Assembly (NCBI GenBank): GCA_964654545.1
Contig: CAZZIU010000006.1
Coordinates: 65,526 to 129,525, forward strand
Direction: 5' to 3'
Origin: JABMOV01 sp964654545
GTDB taxonomy: Bacteria; Fidelibacterota; Marinisomatia; Marinisomatales; JABMOV01
DNA: 64,000 nucleotides
Below are positions 27,599 through 37,400 of the stretch, piece after piece. Numbering within the stretch: position 1 is the stretch's first letter; the number at the start of each line of letters is the position of its first letter. The translations under genes and the position numbers were made by a program. The notes under the pieces are model-generated. The model searched no databases. It worked only from the letters and a program-made list of their open reading frames with translations, and was not told the origin of the DNA.

Positions 27599-28828
27599 AT
27601 GCAAAAAATAGATTTTGAGAATGTACTGGCATTGGCCAACACGCACAAACAGGATATTTCCACATTTCTCAGGGATTTACTGGCAATTCCCAGTGAGAGT
27701 ACGCAGGAAGAAAAAGTTGTCCTGCGCATCAAAGAAGAAATGGAAAAAGTGGGTTTTGATCGTACTGAAATTGATGAAATGGGAAATATTTATGGCTTTA
27801 TCGGTCATGGTAAAACCGTCATTGCCATGGATGCCCATGTGGATACGGTAGGTATAGGAAATCGTGACAATTGGGATTACGATCCCTATGAAGGGTACGA
27901 AGATGATGACATTATTGTTGGTCGTGGTTCCTCTGATCAAACCGGTGGAATGGCATCCATGGTGTACGCCGGAAAAATGATCAAAGAGTTGGGGTTAGAG
28001 GACGATTATACGCTGGTGGTGACAGGAACTGTACAGGAAGAAGATTGTGATGGGTTGTGCTGGCAATACATACTAGACAAGGAAAAACTCCAACCTGATT
28101 TCGTGGTGAGTACCGAATCCACATCCTGCCGGATTTATCGTGGACATCGTGGACGTATGGAAATAAAAGTGACTACACATGGTATTAGTTGCCATGGATC
28201 AGCTCCGGAGCGCGGTGAAAATGCCATATTTAAAATGGCACCAATCCTGACGGAGCTAGAGCAACTTAATGATCGCCTCAAAGAACATAATTTCTTAGGA
28301 AAAGGAACCCTCACTGTTTCGGAAATATTTTCCAGTTCTCCCTCCCGATGTGCTGTTGCAGATGGCTGCTGGATATCCATTGATCGCCGGCTTACATTGG
28401 GGGAATCTCCCGAGTCTGCCGTGGAAGAGATTAAAAACCTCCCATCAGTGAAAAAAGCAGGAGCCACTGTTGAAATCTATGATTATGCCCGTCCTTCATA
28501 CACCGGATTCACCTATCCAACGCAGGCCTTTTTCCCAACCTGGCTATTAGATGAAAATCATGTGGTTACCCAATCGTTGGTAGAGTCCTATCGCGGACTA
28601 TTTAAAAAAGAACCGGTTGTGGATAAATGGACATTTTCCACAAATGGCGTCGCCATAATGGGTCGCCATGGGATTCCGTGTATCGGCTTTGGTCCTGGGC
28701 ATGAAGAAGAAGGTCATGCGCCCAATGAAAAGACGTGGAAAAATGAGCTGGTAGACGCGGCTGCAATGTACACTGTAATCCCACTTATATACCTGCAGAA
28801 AAAAGACGAAATGGAGTCTGCCGCATGA
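27599..28828 (+). CDS. ygeY: YgeY-family M20 metallohydrolase
   Basis: The 409-residue protein is an M20-type di-zinc hydrolase. AMDAHVDTVG provides the first metal ligands (His, Asp), VGRGSSDQTGGMASMVYAGK the bridging aspartate and the YgeY-specific loop, and TGTVQEEDCDG the catalytic glutamate pair. GISCHGSAPERGENAIFK marks the lid/dimerisation domain, and GFGPGHEEEGHAPNEKTW the final ligand histidine. YgeY proteins are recognised by their linkage to selenium metabolism and purine catabolism, where they probably hydrolyse an amide of a ring-opened intermediate. The gene sits directly between ssnA and ygeW, with the next start overlapping its stop by four bases. Confidence 0.9.
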   Translation: MQKIDFENVLALANTHKQDISTFLRDLLAIPSESTQEEKVVLRIKEEMEKVGFDRTEIDEMGNIYGFIGHGKTVIAMDAHVDTVGIGNRDNWDYDPYEGYEDDDIIVGRGSSDQTGGMASMVYAGKMIKELGLEDDYTLVVTGTVQEEDCDGLCWQYILDKEKLQPDFVVSTESTSCRIYRGHRGRMEIKVTTHGISCHGSAPERGENAIFKMAPILTELEQLNDRLKEHNFLGKGTLTVSEIFSSSPSRCAVADGCWISIDRRLTLGESPESAVEEIKNLPSVKKAGATVEIYDYARPSYTGFTYPTQAFFPTWLLDENHVVTQSLVESYRGLFKKEPVVDKWTFSTNGVAIMGRHGIPCIGFGPGHEEEGHAPNEKTWKNELVDAAAMYTVIPLIYLQKKDEMESAA

Positions 28829-30006
28829 ATTTTCAGGATTATTTCAGTCAAATTTCCCATCTGGATTTGTCAAACTTTGGCCGTGATTTCCTGTTAACAT
28901 GGGAAAAATCGGATGATGAAATACGAGCCACCATACTTCTGGCGGAATTATTCCGTGGAATGCACAAAAGTGGTGTCTCTTATAAAACATTCGATACTGG
29001 ACTGGCCATTTCCATTTTCCGCGACAATTCGACACGCACACGATTCAGTTTCGCTTCTGCTGCCAATGCTCTGGGACTGGCAGTTTCAGATCTTGATGAA
29101 CAAAAATCGCAAATCGCTCATGGCGAAACGGTGAGAGAAACGGCCAACATGATTTCCTTCCTGACCGATGTTATTGGGATTCGTGATGATATGTATCTGG
29201 GAGAAGGTAATAGGTACATGCGTGAAGTGGCACAGGCAGTACAATCCGGTTTTAAGGAAGGCGTGTTGCATCAACGTCCCGCTCTGGTAAATCTACAATG
29301 CGACATTGATCATCCGACACAAAGCATGTCTGATCTGGCGATGCTTAAACGGACGTTTGGTTCATTTGAGAAACTAAAAGGTAAAAAAATTGCCATGAGT
29401 TGGGCCTATTCTCCCTCTTATGGAAAACCACTCTCAGTACCACAAGGAATTATCGGTTTACTGACCCGATTCGGTATGAATGTAACACTGGCGCATCCCG
29501 ACGGATACAATTTGATTCCAGAGGTTATGGACAGGGCAAAATCCCAGGCCTCAGAAAGCGGAGGATCATTTCATCAAACCAATGATATGAAAGAAGCTTT
29601 TCACAATGCGGACATTGTTTATCCTAAATCCTGGGCACCATATGCCCTGATGGAACAACGAACTGAATTGCTGAAAGCCAAAAACCAAAGCGGTTTGGCA
29701 TCTCTGGAGAAGGAAGCATTAGCCAACAATGCCCGATTTACCGATTGGGAATGTACTGAAGAAAAAATGGCCCTGACCAACAATGGAAAAGCACTGTACA
29801 TGCATTGCTTACCGGCCGACATTACCGATGTGAGTTGCGCTCGTGGTGAGGTAAGTAAATCAGTATTCGAACGGTATCGGGAAGAAACCTACATTGAAGC
29901 CAGTTTTAAACCATTTGTCATCGCCGCCATGATGTTTTTGGGACGACTGGATGACCCCATTAACAAATTAAATGAAATTCTCACACGCAACTGGAAACGG
30001 ATATAA
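28825..30006 (+). CDS. ygeW: YgeW-type knotted carbamoyltransferase
   Basis: The 393-residue protein belongs to the aspartate/ornithine carbamoyltransferase superfamily. RDNSTRTRFSFASAANALG is the carbamoyl-phosphate loop (S-T-R-T-R), and HPTQSMSDLAML the second phosphate/carbamoyl region. SWAYSPSYGKPLSVPQG is the characteristic YgeW segment within the knotted C-terminal domain, and MHCLPADITDVSC is the conserved HCLP loop. In purine/urate catabolic loci YgeW is expected to run in the catabolic direction, phosphorolysing a ureido intermediate to carbamoyl phosphate. No carbamate kinase gene is visible in the window to collect the ATP. Genes on both sides are nearly contiguous. Confidence 0.9.
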   Translation: MNFQDYFSQISHLDLSNFGRDFLLTWEKSDDEIRATILLAELFRGMHKSGVSYKTFDTGLAISIFRDNSTRTRFSFASAANALGLAVSDLDEQKSQIAHGETVRETANMISFLTDVIGIRDDMYLGEGNRYMREVAQAVQSGFKEGVLHQRPALVNLQCDIDHPTQSMSDLAMLKRTFGSFEKLKGKKIAMSWAYSPSYGKPLSVPQGIIGLLTRFGMNVTLAHPDGYNLIPEVMDRAKSQASESGGSFHQTNDMKEAFHNADIVYPKSWAPYALMEQRTELLKAKNQSGLASLEKEALANNARFTDWECTEEKMALTNNGKALYMHCLPADITDVSCARGEVSKSVFERYREETYIEASFKPFVIAAMMFLGRLDDPINKLNEILTRNWKRI

Positions 30007-30007
30007 T

Positions 30008-31468
30008 ATGCGGGATCAAGCTCTACAAAATACCATTGACCTTTGCCGGGAACGGAATATCTTTATTCCAACCTATGCGCAAATGCGAAATCCAGAAACC
30101 ATTCCGGATGGAATAAAACAACAGCTTAAAAAAGTTGGATTATGGGATGTGAACCCGCTGAATCTTTTCCGTATTACCTGGAAAAATGAACCAGTGGAAA
30201 AAGGTGGTGGATTTGGAAATGTAAACTTTATGGAAATTCCCCAATCTATAACCGGCGTGGAAGCTCGGATTATTATATTACTGGGGAAATTTTTTCCAAC
30301 CGGTGCTCACAAAGTGGGAGCAACATTCGGCCCACTGGTGCAACGTTTAATCACTGGTGAATTTGATCCAACAACCCAAAAAGCGCTCTGGCCTTCAACA
30401 GGCAATTATTGTCGCGGCGGTTCCTTTAATTCGGCACTGTTGGGTTGTCATTCCATTTCTGTTTTACCGGAAGAAATGAGCGCCGAACGGTTTGCCTGGT
30501 TGGAAAAAATTGGTTCGGAAGTCTATCGAACACCCGGCAGTGAAAGTAACGTAAAAGAGATTTATGATAAAGTAAAAGAATTGAAGCAACAATTTGGTGA
30601 GGATCTTGTTGTGCTGAATCAATTTGAAGAAATTGCCAATCCACTGTGGCATTACACCGTTACGGGATCTGCCATGGAGGAAGTGTTTCAGCAGATAGCA
30701 TCTGGCACTTCACGATTTAGTGGACTTTTCCTCACCCAGGGATCAGCTGGTACGCTTGGTTCTGGTGACTATTTGCGGGAAAAATTCCCGTCAATAAAGA
30801 TTGCTGCCGGAGAAGCGTTGCAATGTCCAACCTTGCTGTATAATGGATTTGGCGCACATCGAATTGAGGGAATTGGGGACAAACATGTTCCATGGATTCA
30901 CAACCTGAAAAACATGGACATGGTTATCGGTGTGGATGATGAAATTTCTATTCGACTTATGCGCCTGTTTAACGAAGAAAAAGGCGTTGACTATTTAGCG
31001 TCCCAGGGAGTGTCTGATGAAATTGCTACCCAGCTCCATTTATTGGGTATCTCCGGAGTCGCAAATCTGGCCGGTGCTATCAAAATGGCGAAATATTATG
31101 AGTTTAATTCCAACGATGTGGTTTTTACGGTTGGTACTGATTCCATGGAAATGTATCAATCACGATTAGTGGATGAAAGGAAAAAACACGGACAATACAC
31201 CACTCAAAATGCCGCTGTGGATTTTGAATCACGGCTCATGGGACTGAGCACAGAGGGTGTGATGGAACTAACCTATCGCGATAAAAAGCGTATGCATAAT
31301 TTGAAATATTTTAGTTGGGTAGAGCAATTGGGGAAAACCACCGAAGATCTGAACGCCCAATGGTATGATGATGAATATTGGACGAAAGCATACCACAAAG
31401 CGGATGAATGGGATGAAAAAATCAATGCATTCAATGAAAAAACGGGGTTAGCAAAGAAATACCAATGA
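30008..31468 (+). CDS. Fold-type II PLP-dependent enzyme (tryptophan-synthase-beta-like superfamily), unassigned reaction
   Basis: I start at ATG 30008, two bases after the ygeW stop. An upstream in-frame ATG at 29972 would overlap ygeW needlessly. The 486-residue product has the PLP lysine context FFPTGAHKVGATFG, the substrate-loop STGNYCRGGSFNSALLG, and glycine-rich phosphate loops such as LTQGSAGTLGSGDYL. The family is that of uncharacterised PLP proteins labelled subunit beta in anaerobes. In comparable loci this position is held by 2,3-diaminopropionate ammonia-lyase (YgeX), which this sequence does not resemble closely. It may do the same job, releasing ammonia from a diamino acid intermediate, perhaps with the next gene. 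That role is inference. Confidence 0.75.
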   Translation: MRDQALQNTIDLCRERNIFIPTYAQMRNPETIPDGIKQQLKKVGLWDVNPLNLFRITWKNEPVEKGGGFGNVNFMEIPQSITGVEARIIILLGKFFPTGAHKVGATFGPLVQRLITGEFDPTTQKALWPSTGNYCRGGSFNSALLGCHSISVLPEEMSAERFAWLEKIGSEVYRTPGSESNVKEIYDKVKELKQQFGEDLVVLNQFEEIANPLWHYTVTGSAMEEVFQQIASGTSRFSGLFLTQGSAGTLGSGDYLREKFPSIKIAAGEALQCPTLLYNGFGAHRIEGIGDKHVPWIHNLKNMDMVIGVDDEISIRLMRLFNEEKGVDYLASQGVSDEIATQLHLLGISGVANLAGAIKMAKYYEFNSNDVVFTVGTDSMEMYQSRLVDERKKHGQYTTQNAAVDFESRLMGLSTEGVMELTYRDKKRMHNLKYFSWVEQLGKTTEDLNAQWYDDEYWTKAYHKADEWDEKINAFNEKTGLAKKYQ

Positions 31469-32703
31469 GTTTGTATTCCCACACTGGATATACGTGTATT
31501 GCCTGCGGCCATGTTTACTCTGCAGATGACTATCGCTTAACCTGTGAAAAATGCGGTGAAAACCTTGACGCAGATTTTGATTACGATATGATTGCCTCGC
31601 GCTGGTCAAAGGAATTACTGCGCCAAAATCGGGATCAATCCATTTGGCGGTATTTGCCACTATTACCGGTTCATCAAAAACCGGACAACTTATCCATAAA
31701 AGTGGGTGGAACACCCATAGTCCAGGCCAATACATGGGCTGATAAAATGGGAATTAAACAACTCTGGTTTAAAGACGATACACGTAATCCCAGCGGATCG
31801 CTGAAAGATCGGGCAACAGAAGTGGGCATTCAACACGCAAAAGAACTGGGGTTTCGGAAAATTGTAGCGGCATCAACAGGGAATGCGGCTGCATCACTGG
31901 CCTGCTTGTCCGCATTTCATGATATGGACACCATCGTTATAGCACCCAAATCGGCTCCACCGGCCAAACTCACGCAAATATTACAATACGGCGCCCAACT
32001 GTACCCGGTAGAAGGCAACTACGATGCGGCTTTTGATTTGGCAACGGAAATTGCAGAAGAAATGAATTGGTATATTCGGAGTTCAGGAATCAATCCCATT
32101 TTATCTGAAGGGAAAAAGACGGTGGCACTTGAAATTGCCGATCAATTGAATTGGAATGTACCGGATCAAGTGTTCGTACCCGTTGGCGATGGTTGCATTA
32201 TCGGAGGTGTCTACAAAGGATTTTACGATCTGCAACAATTGGGTTGGTTTGATCGCATACCGAAGATTAATGCCATACAGGCGCAGGGCTCGGCTGCCAT
32301 CGTGAATGCGCTGGATGAAGCCAAAATCACGAAAGTACAAGCACACACAATTGCTGATGGTGTATCGGTGGATTATCCACGGGATGGACAAAAAGCACTA
32401 CGGGCAGTTAGAAATAGCGGAGGTTATGGAATAACTGTAAGTGACAGTGACATTTTGGATGCGCAAAAAGCATTATCCACCAGTGTCGGCCTATTTGCGG
32501 AACCAGCAGCAGCGTGTGCATTTGCTGGTCTCCTGGCTGCTCTCGAAAATGGTCAAATTGGTAAACATGAATCTGCCGTGGTGCTTATTACAGGATCGGG
32601 ACTTAAAGACATTCCTTCAGCCCAAAAACGCATTACCATACCGAATGCCATCCCAGCGGATTTCAGCTCTTTTAAAGAACTATTGAAAATATACAATGGC
32701 TGA
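31465..32703 (+). CDS. Threonine synthase-like PLP enzyme with N-terminal zinc ribbon
   Basis: The 412-residue protein starts with a zinc-ribbon-like pair of CxxC motifs (YTCIACGHVY, then LTCEKCGENL) as in many threonine synthases. The PLP lysine lies in NPSGSLKDRATEVG, AASTGNAAASLACL is the substrate loop, and VPVGDGCIIGGVYKG the phosphate-binding glycine loop. By sequence it is a fold-type II beta-replacing or eliminating enzyme. Its place in the middle of a purine catabolic operon, overlapping both neighbours by 4-8 bases, argues against a housekeeping threonine synthase. A catabolic ammonia-lyase role, replacing YgeX, is plausible but unproven. Confidence 0.8.
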   Translation: MSLYSHTGYTCIACGHVYSADDYRLTCEKCGENLDADFDYDMIASRWSKELLRQNRDQSIWRYLPLLPVHQKPDNLSIKVGGTPIVQANTWADKMGIKQLWFKDDTRNPSGSLKDRATEVGIQHAKELGFRKIVAASTGNAAASLACLSAFHDMDTIVIAPKSAPPAKLTQILQYGAQLYPVEGNYDAAFDLATEIAEEMNWYIRSSGINPILSEGKKTVALEIADQLNWNVPDQVFVPVGDGCIIGGVYKGFYDLQQLGWFDRIPKINAIQAQGSAAIVNALDEAKITKVQAHTIADGVSVDYPRDGQKALRAVRNSGGYGITVSDSDILDAQKALSTSVGLFAEPAAACAFAGLLAALENGQIGKHESAVVLITGSGLKDIPSAQKRITIPNAIPADFSSFKELLKIYNG

Positions 32704-33172
32704 CCCATTGTACCATATTCATCTGAAAGTGAATGGGAAACCGGTATTGGCGAAAGTTTCCGCCGAATTGCGATTATTGGATTTCTTAAGATATGAGTTG
32801 GATTTAACAGGCGCAAAGGAGGTGTGCTCAGAAGGTGAATGCGGAGCCTGCACCGTTGTGTTGGATGGAAAAACCGTGGATTCCTGTCTCATATTGGCTG
32901 TGGAAACAGATGGGTGTGAAATCACCACTATCGAAGGACTATCCCACGGCAAAATACTCAATGAAATGCAAAATGCATTTGTGGATCACCATTCTGTTCA
33001 ATGCGGGTACTGCATCCCGGGAATGGTCCTGAGCGGAGAACAGATTCTACGTGACCATACCGCTCCAAACCGTGAAATAATCAAAGCTGATTTATCCGGC
33101 AATATTTGTCGCTGTACCGGTTATCAGAAAATTGTGGATGCTATCGAAGTGGCAGGGGCAAAGCAGGACTAA
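32696..33172 (+). CDS. xdhC: [2Fe-2S] subunit of xanthine dehydrogenase-type molybdenum hydroxylase
   Basis: The 158-residue protein has both [2Fe-2S] clusters expected of this subunit. The plant-type cluster uses EVCSEGECGACTVVLDG and DSCL (Cys44, Cys49, Cys52, Cys64). The helical-domain cluster uses QCGYCIPGM and ICRCTGY. It passes electrons from the Mo site to FAD. It overlaps the PLP enzyme gene by 8 bases, and its stop TAA shares its last A with the ATG of the FAD subunit. It is the natural partner of the Mo subunit at 24018 despite lying 6 kb away. It contrasts with the second, degenerate [2Fe-2S] subunit at 39519. Confidence 0.9.
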   Translation: MADPLYHIHLKVNGKPVLAKVSAELRLLDFLRYELDLTGAKEVCSEGECGACTVVLDGKTVDSCLILAVETDGCEITTIEGLSHGKILNEMQNAFVDHHSVQCGYCIPGMVLSGEQILRDHTAPNREIIKADLSGNICRCTGYQKIVDAIEVAGAKQD

Positions 33173-34032
33173 TGGAATATTATCGCCCAACCAGTTTTGA
33201 TGATCTACAAAATCGAATGTCAAAAATCAACGGACAAACAACCACGATTTTAGCAGGTGGAACAGACGTAATTCCCCGCTGGGAATTGGATGAAACCAAT
33301 AAACCGGGAGTCATCGTTGATATAAAAAAAATTCCCCAACTGTCTGGCATTGAAGAAGACAAGGAATTTGTTACGATAGGTGCACTGACTACAATTCAGG
33401 AAATAAAAAATTCTGCCATACTGCAGAAACATTTTTCTGCAATCGCACAAGCGGCGGACCAATTTGCCGGTGTACAAATTCGTCATCGGGCGACCATCGG
33501 TGGTAATATTTGCAATGCGTCACCGGCAGGCGATTTATTACCGGGACTGTATGCACACAATGGGGAATTGACACTGGTTGGAGAAAATGGAAAGCGATCA
33601 ATTTCGATTGTTGATTTTATTAGGGCACCTGGAAAGACAGCAATTAAACCTCATGAAATTTTGACGTCAATCAAATTGAAAAAGGAGGGTGAGAAGTCGA
33701 TTTTCTATAAATTAGGGCTAAGGCAATCCATGGCCATTTCTGTGGTCAATTTTGCTATCGCTTACGCGAGAAATTCTGACGGGGAATATGTATCCCTCAC
33801 TATTGCTGCCGGTTCGGTGGCGCCCACCATCGTATATTTAAAGGATGTTGCGAAATCAGTATTGGCGGGGAAAACCGTTGAAGAATCAATTGAATTAGTG
33901 GGAAATGATATCAATCCAATTGATGATATTCGTGCAACGGGGAATTATCGCTGTAGGGCGTTGAAAAATGTGTTGGGTTATTATTTCAGATACGATCTGG
34001 ATAGTGCTGCTATGGACATGAACGGTCACTAA
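33172..34032 (+). CDS. xdhB: FAD-binding subunit of xanthine dehydrogenase-type molybdenum hydroxylase
   Basis: The start is ATG 33172, overlapping the previous stop by one base. The longer frame from 33106 lies inside the [2Fe-2S] gene. The 286 residues show the FAD subunit pattern: TTTILAGGTDVIPRW for the first FAD loop, VQIRHRATIGGNICNASPAGDLLP for the second, YKLGLRQSMAISVVNFAIA in the middle and RCRALKNVLGYY at the end. The subunit takes electrons from the [2Fe-2S] clusters and passes them to NAD or another acceptor. A 92-base space follows before ygfK, the first sizeable gap in the rightward operon, so a secondary promoter there is possible. Confidence 0.9.
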   Translation: MEYYRPTSFDDLQNRMSKINGQTTTILAGGTDVIPRWELDETNKPGVIVDIKKIPQLSGIEEDKEFVTIGALTTIQEIKNSAILQKHFSAIAQAADQFAGVQIRHRATIGGNICNASPAGDLLPGLYAHNGELTLVGENGKRSISIVDFIRAPGKTAIKPHEILTSIKLKKEGEKSIFYKLGLRQSMAISVVNFAIAYARNSDGEYVSLTIAAGSVAPTIVYLKDVAKSVLAGKTVEESIELVGNDINPIDDIRATGNYRCRALKNVLGYYFRYDLDSAAMDMNGH

Positions 34033-34124
34033 GAAATGGAACCACAACATCACAATGGGTAATAATTTGGAGACTAAACCCTTTGCTGAAATTGGTGCTC
34101 TTCGCGGTTTCGTGGTAAACGTTT

Positions 34125-37100
34125 ATGTCGGATAAACTTTACCCCATCGAATTGCCCCATTTACTTTCATGGATACTGGATGAAGAAAAATCCGGGTCCA
34201 TTTTTGGTATTACCAAAGAATTATTTTTTACGCCAAAATCCAATGATGTCTTCCGCATGCGACGCTACGGACAGCTCATGGAAACACCCATTGGTGTTGC
34301 TGCCGGTCCCCACAGTCAGATGTCCCAGAATATTGTGTTGGCCTGGCTCATGGGTGCCCGCTATATCGAACTCAAAACGGTCCAAACCCTGGATGAACTG
34401 AATGTATCCAAACCGTGTATCGATATGCAGGATGAAGGCTACAACTGTGAATGGTCCCAGGAACTAAAATTGCGCCAATCATTCTCTGAATATCTCAATG
34501 CCTGGATAATCATTCATATTTTAAAGGACAAATTTCATTGGGTGAATCCGGATGAAATCGGTGGCATCTTTAACATGAGCGTGGGTTACAATTTATCTGG
34601 TATCAAAAATGCCAATGTGCAGGATTTTCTAAATTCCATGGAAAATTGTGAACCGGATTTGCAGAAGCGATTGGACCAAATTTCATCAATCTATCCCCAT
34701 GTGAAAAATTTGAATATTCCCAGTAGGATTTCTGATAACCTCACCCTCTCCACAATGCATGGCTGCCCACCGGATGAAATTGAAGCGATCGGCAATTATT
34801 TAATCGAAGAGCGTGGGTATCAAACGACAATCAAACTGAACCCAACACTTTTGGGGCCTGATCGACTCCGGGATATTCTCTATACTCATCTGGGATTCAC
34901 GAATATTGTGGTTCCCGACGGAGCATTCGAGCACGATTTAAAATATCATGATGCTATCAAACTCATTAATAATTTGCAGCAAAAAGCAAGTGGTAAAGGT
35001 GTGGGTTTTGGACTCAAACTCACCAACACACTGGAAGTGGACAATAACAAATCCGTGTTTCCGAATAAAGAAACCATGATGTACATGAGTGGCCGGGCGC
35101 TCCATCCCATCAGTATCAACCTGGCAGCACAACTCCAGCAGGATTTTGGTGGAAAACTTGACATATCCTTTTCCGCCGGTGTGGATGCATTCAACATTGT
35201 GGACGTATTGGCTGGTGGATTAAAACCGATAACCGTTTGCACCGATATTCTCAAACCGGGTGGGTATACGAGGCTGGCCCAATATCTCATTGAAATCGAA
35301 ACCCGCATTGCATCAACTAATGCAAAATCTATTGATGATTTCATTTCCGCCGCGGATGGCCAAACGCACGGCGTGGATGCAGCAAAAAACAATCTGAATC
35401 AGTATGCATCCGATGTGTTATCACAACCGGCTTATCAAAAAGATCGCATCCATTTTGATTCCATAAAAACACATCGTGAATTAACTGCATTTGATTGTGT
35501 AAAAGCTCCCTGCATCGAAAATTGCGCCACCGATCAGCATATCCCGGAATATTTATATCAGATTGCAAATGGGAATGTGGATAAAGCTTATCAAACCATT
35601 ATTGATACCAATCCCATGCCCGGAGTCACCGGATCCGTGTGCGATCATTTGTGTCAGTTCAAATGCACCCGAAATAATCTGGACAATACTTTACTCATTC
35701 GTGAAATCAAACGATTTGCCACTGATAATCACAAGCAATCTGCGCCATCACCGAAAGAAAAAAATGGTAAATCAGTAGCGATAATCGGTGCGGGTCCATC
35801 TGGACTTTCCTGTGCCTATTTTTTAGCGCTGGATGGATTTAAAGCAGATATTTTTGAAGCAAAATCATTTTCCGGCGGAATGGTTTCCGCATCCATTCCT
35901 GTTTTTAGATTGTCTGATGACAGCATCAAAAATGATTTGGATCTGGTGAAATCCGTGGGTGTAAACATTCATTATAATTCACCGATTTCTAAAAACGAAT
36001 TTGATGAGCTACGGCGGGAATACAATTATATTTTCTTGGCCGCCGGTGCGCAAGCCAATAAAAAATTGCGCATTCCCGGTGAAGCATTGCCGGGCGTCAT
36101 TGAACCCTTAACATTTCTATCAAAAATCCGAGCCGGCGAAACTATCGAGGTAGGTAAAAGTGTAGCAGTCATTGGTGGAGGAAACACAGCCATGGATGCC
36201 GCCAGAACGTCCCGGCGATTGGGGGCTAACGTTACCATTGTATACCGCCGCACCATGAAAGAAATGCCCGCCGATATCCATGAAATCATTGCGGCGATTG
36301 AAGAAGGTATCCAGCTTATCGAATTGGCAAATCCGGAAATCATATCACAAAATATAAATGGGTCACTGAACCTAACCTGCTCCAAAAATATGTTGGGAAA
36401 AATCGATGCTAGCGGCAGGGCACAGCCTGTGAAAATTGATGGGTCTGAGTTTGATTTGGAATTTGATATGATTATTCCCTCAATTGGCCAGGACATTATT
36501 TTGGATTTTGTGGATTGGGATGATTTGCAGGTGAACACTAATACCAATGAGACAAAACTCAAAAACGTTTTTGCTGGTGGAGATGTGGTTCGTGGTGCCT
36601 CGTCTGTGATCAATGCAGTTGGGGATGGACATCGTGCAGCGAGGAATATCATTGAACAATCAGATATCGCCGTAGGACCTAATACCAATGGTTACTCCAT
36701 GCGACTAGATAAATTTGAATATCAGAAAAAATTGGCTTTAAGAGAACCCGGTTTGGGTACACCCATGTTGCCGGCGGCTGAGCGAATCAATTTTGAAGAA
36801 TTGACACGGACACTTACAACGGATGAGGCAAAGCAAGAAGCCGATCGCTGTTTACTCTGTGATGATGTTTGTGATATTTGTGTGAGTGTTTGTCCTAATC
36901 TGTCGAATCTATCATTTATGGCTGAACCAAAATCGTATCCGGTTTATGAAGTGGAAGAATCAAATAGAGGTATTTCCGCCCATGAAATGGACAAATTTTC
37001 TGTCGGCCAGCGTCCACAAATTTTGAATATATCGGATTTCTGCAACGAGTGCGGCAATTGTACAACATTTTGTCCGACCGCTGGTGATCCGTACAAAACA

Positions 37101-37400
37101 AAACCACTTTTCCACCTAGCACAAGCAGCCTTTGAAGAGTCTGAAAAGGGCTATTTCTTTATAGACAACGAATTGCATCATAAATCAAATGGCCAAATAT
37201 CAGTTTTAAAATTAAGTGGACATAAATTTCGCTATATGAATGCACAAGTGGATTTGGAAATTGATTCCGGTTCTTATGAAGTGCTTAATGGATCCATGTT
37301 AAATGGAAAATCAAAAGTGACATTATCACATATGATGGAAATGATATTTTTATTTGAAAATACCAACCACCTCGCGCTTCTAAGGAGCATGGAAGATTGA
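34125..37400 (+). CDS. ygfK: YgfK-like iron-sulfur flavoprotein (putative selenate reductase subunit)
   Basis: The 1091-residue product combines several modules. The N-terminal half (about 1-430) resembles a dihydroorotate/dihydropyrimidine dehydrogenase-type barrel (MRRYGQLMETPIGVAAGPH). Cysteine clusters at CVKAPCIENCATDQHIPEYL and VCDHLCQFKC bind [4Fe-4S] as in GltD-like proteins. An FAD/NADPH module begins VAIIGAGPSGLSCAYFLA and continues VAVIGGGNTAMDAAR, and ferredoxin-like clusters close it (CLLCDDVCDICVSVCPN, CNECGNCTTFCPTAGDP). It looks like a fusion of PreT- and PreA-like parts. The name comes from E. coli, but recent work ties YgfK to reductive urate degradation. The next gene starts inside its stop (TTGA). 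Confidence 0.9.
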   Translation: MSDKLYPIELPHLLSWILDEEKSGSIFGITKELFFTPKSNDVFRMRRYGQLMETPIGVAAGPHSQMSQNIVLAWLMGARYIELKTVQTLDELNVSKPCIDMQDEGYNCEWSQELKLRQSFSEYLNAWIIIHILKDKFHWVNPDEIGGIFNMSVGYNLSGIKNANVQDFLNSMENCEPDLQKRLDQISSIYPHVKNLNIPSRISDNLTLSTMHGCPPDEIEAIGNYLIEERGYQTTIKLNPTLLGPDRLRDILYTHLGFTNIVVPDGAFEHDLKYHDAIKLINNLQQKASGKGVGFGLKLTNTLEVDNNKSVFPNKETMMYMSGRALHPISINLAAQLQQDFGGKLDISFSAGVDAFNIVDVLAGGLKPITVCTDILKPGGYTRLAQYLIEIETRIASTNAKSIDDFISAADGQTHGVDAAKNNLNQYASDVLSQPAYQKDRIHFDSIKTHRELTAFDCVKAPCIENCATDQHIPEYLYQIANGNVDKAYQTIIDTNPMPGVTGSVCDHLCQFKCTRNNLDNTLLIREIKRFATDNHKQSAPSPKEKNGKSVAIIGAGPSGLSCAYFLALDGFKADIFEAKSFSGGMVSASIPVFRLSDDSIKNDLDLVKSVGVNIHYNSPISKNEFDELRREYNYIFLAAGAQANKKLRIPGEALPGVIEPLTFLSKIRAGETIEVGKSVAVIGGGNTAMDAARTSRRLGANVTIVYRRTMKEMPADIHEIIAAIEEGIQLIELANPEIISQNINGSLNLTCSKNMLGKIDASGRAQPVKIDGSEFDLEFDMIIPSIGQDIILDFVDWDDLQVNTNTNETKLKNVFAGGDVVRGASSVINAVGDGHRAARNIIEQSDIAVGPNTNGYSMRLDKFEYQKKLALREPGLGTPMLPAAERINFEELTRTLTTDEAKQEADRCLLCDDVCDICVSVCPNLSNLSFMAEPKSYPVYEVEESNRGISAHEMDKFSVGQRPQILNISDFCNECGNCTTFCPTAGDPYKTKPLFHLAQAAFEESEKGYFFIDNELHHKSNGQISVLKLSGHKFRYMNAQVDLEIDSGSYEVLNGSMLNGKSKVTLSHMMEMIFLFENTNHLALLRSMED

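Noticed and set aside
31465..32703. Housekeeping threonine synthase
   Set aside because: The sequence family fits, but overlapping translation on both sides inside a purine catabolic operon makes a pathway-specific role more likely; kept as an open alternative.
36026..36688. Antisense open frame of 220 codons within ygfK
   Set aside because: It lies entirely opposite conserved ygfK sequence, has no recognisable domain and has low-complexity Ser/Ile/Phe composition typical of a shadow frame.
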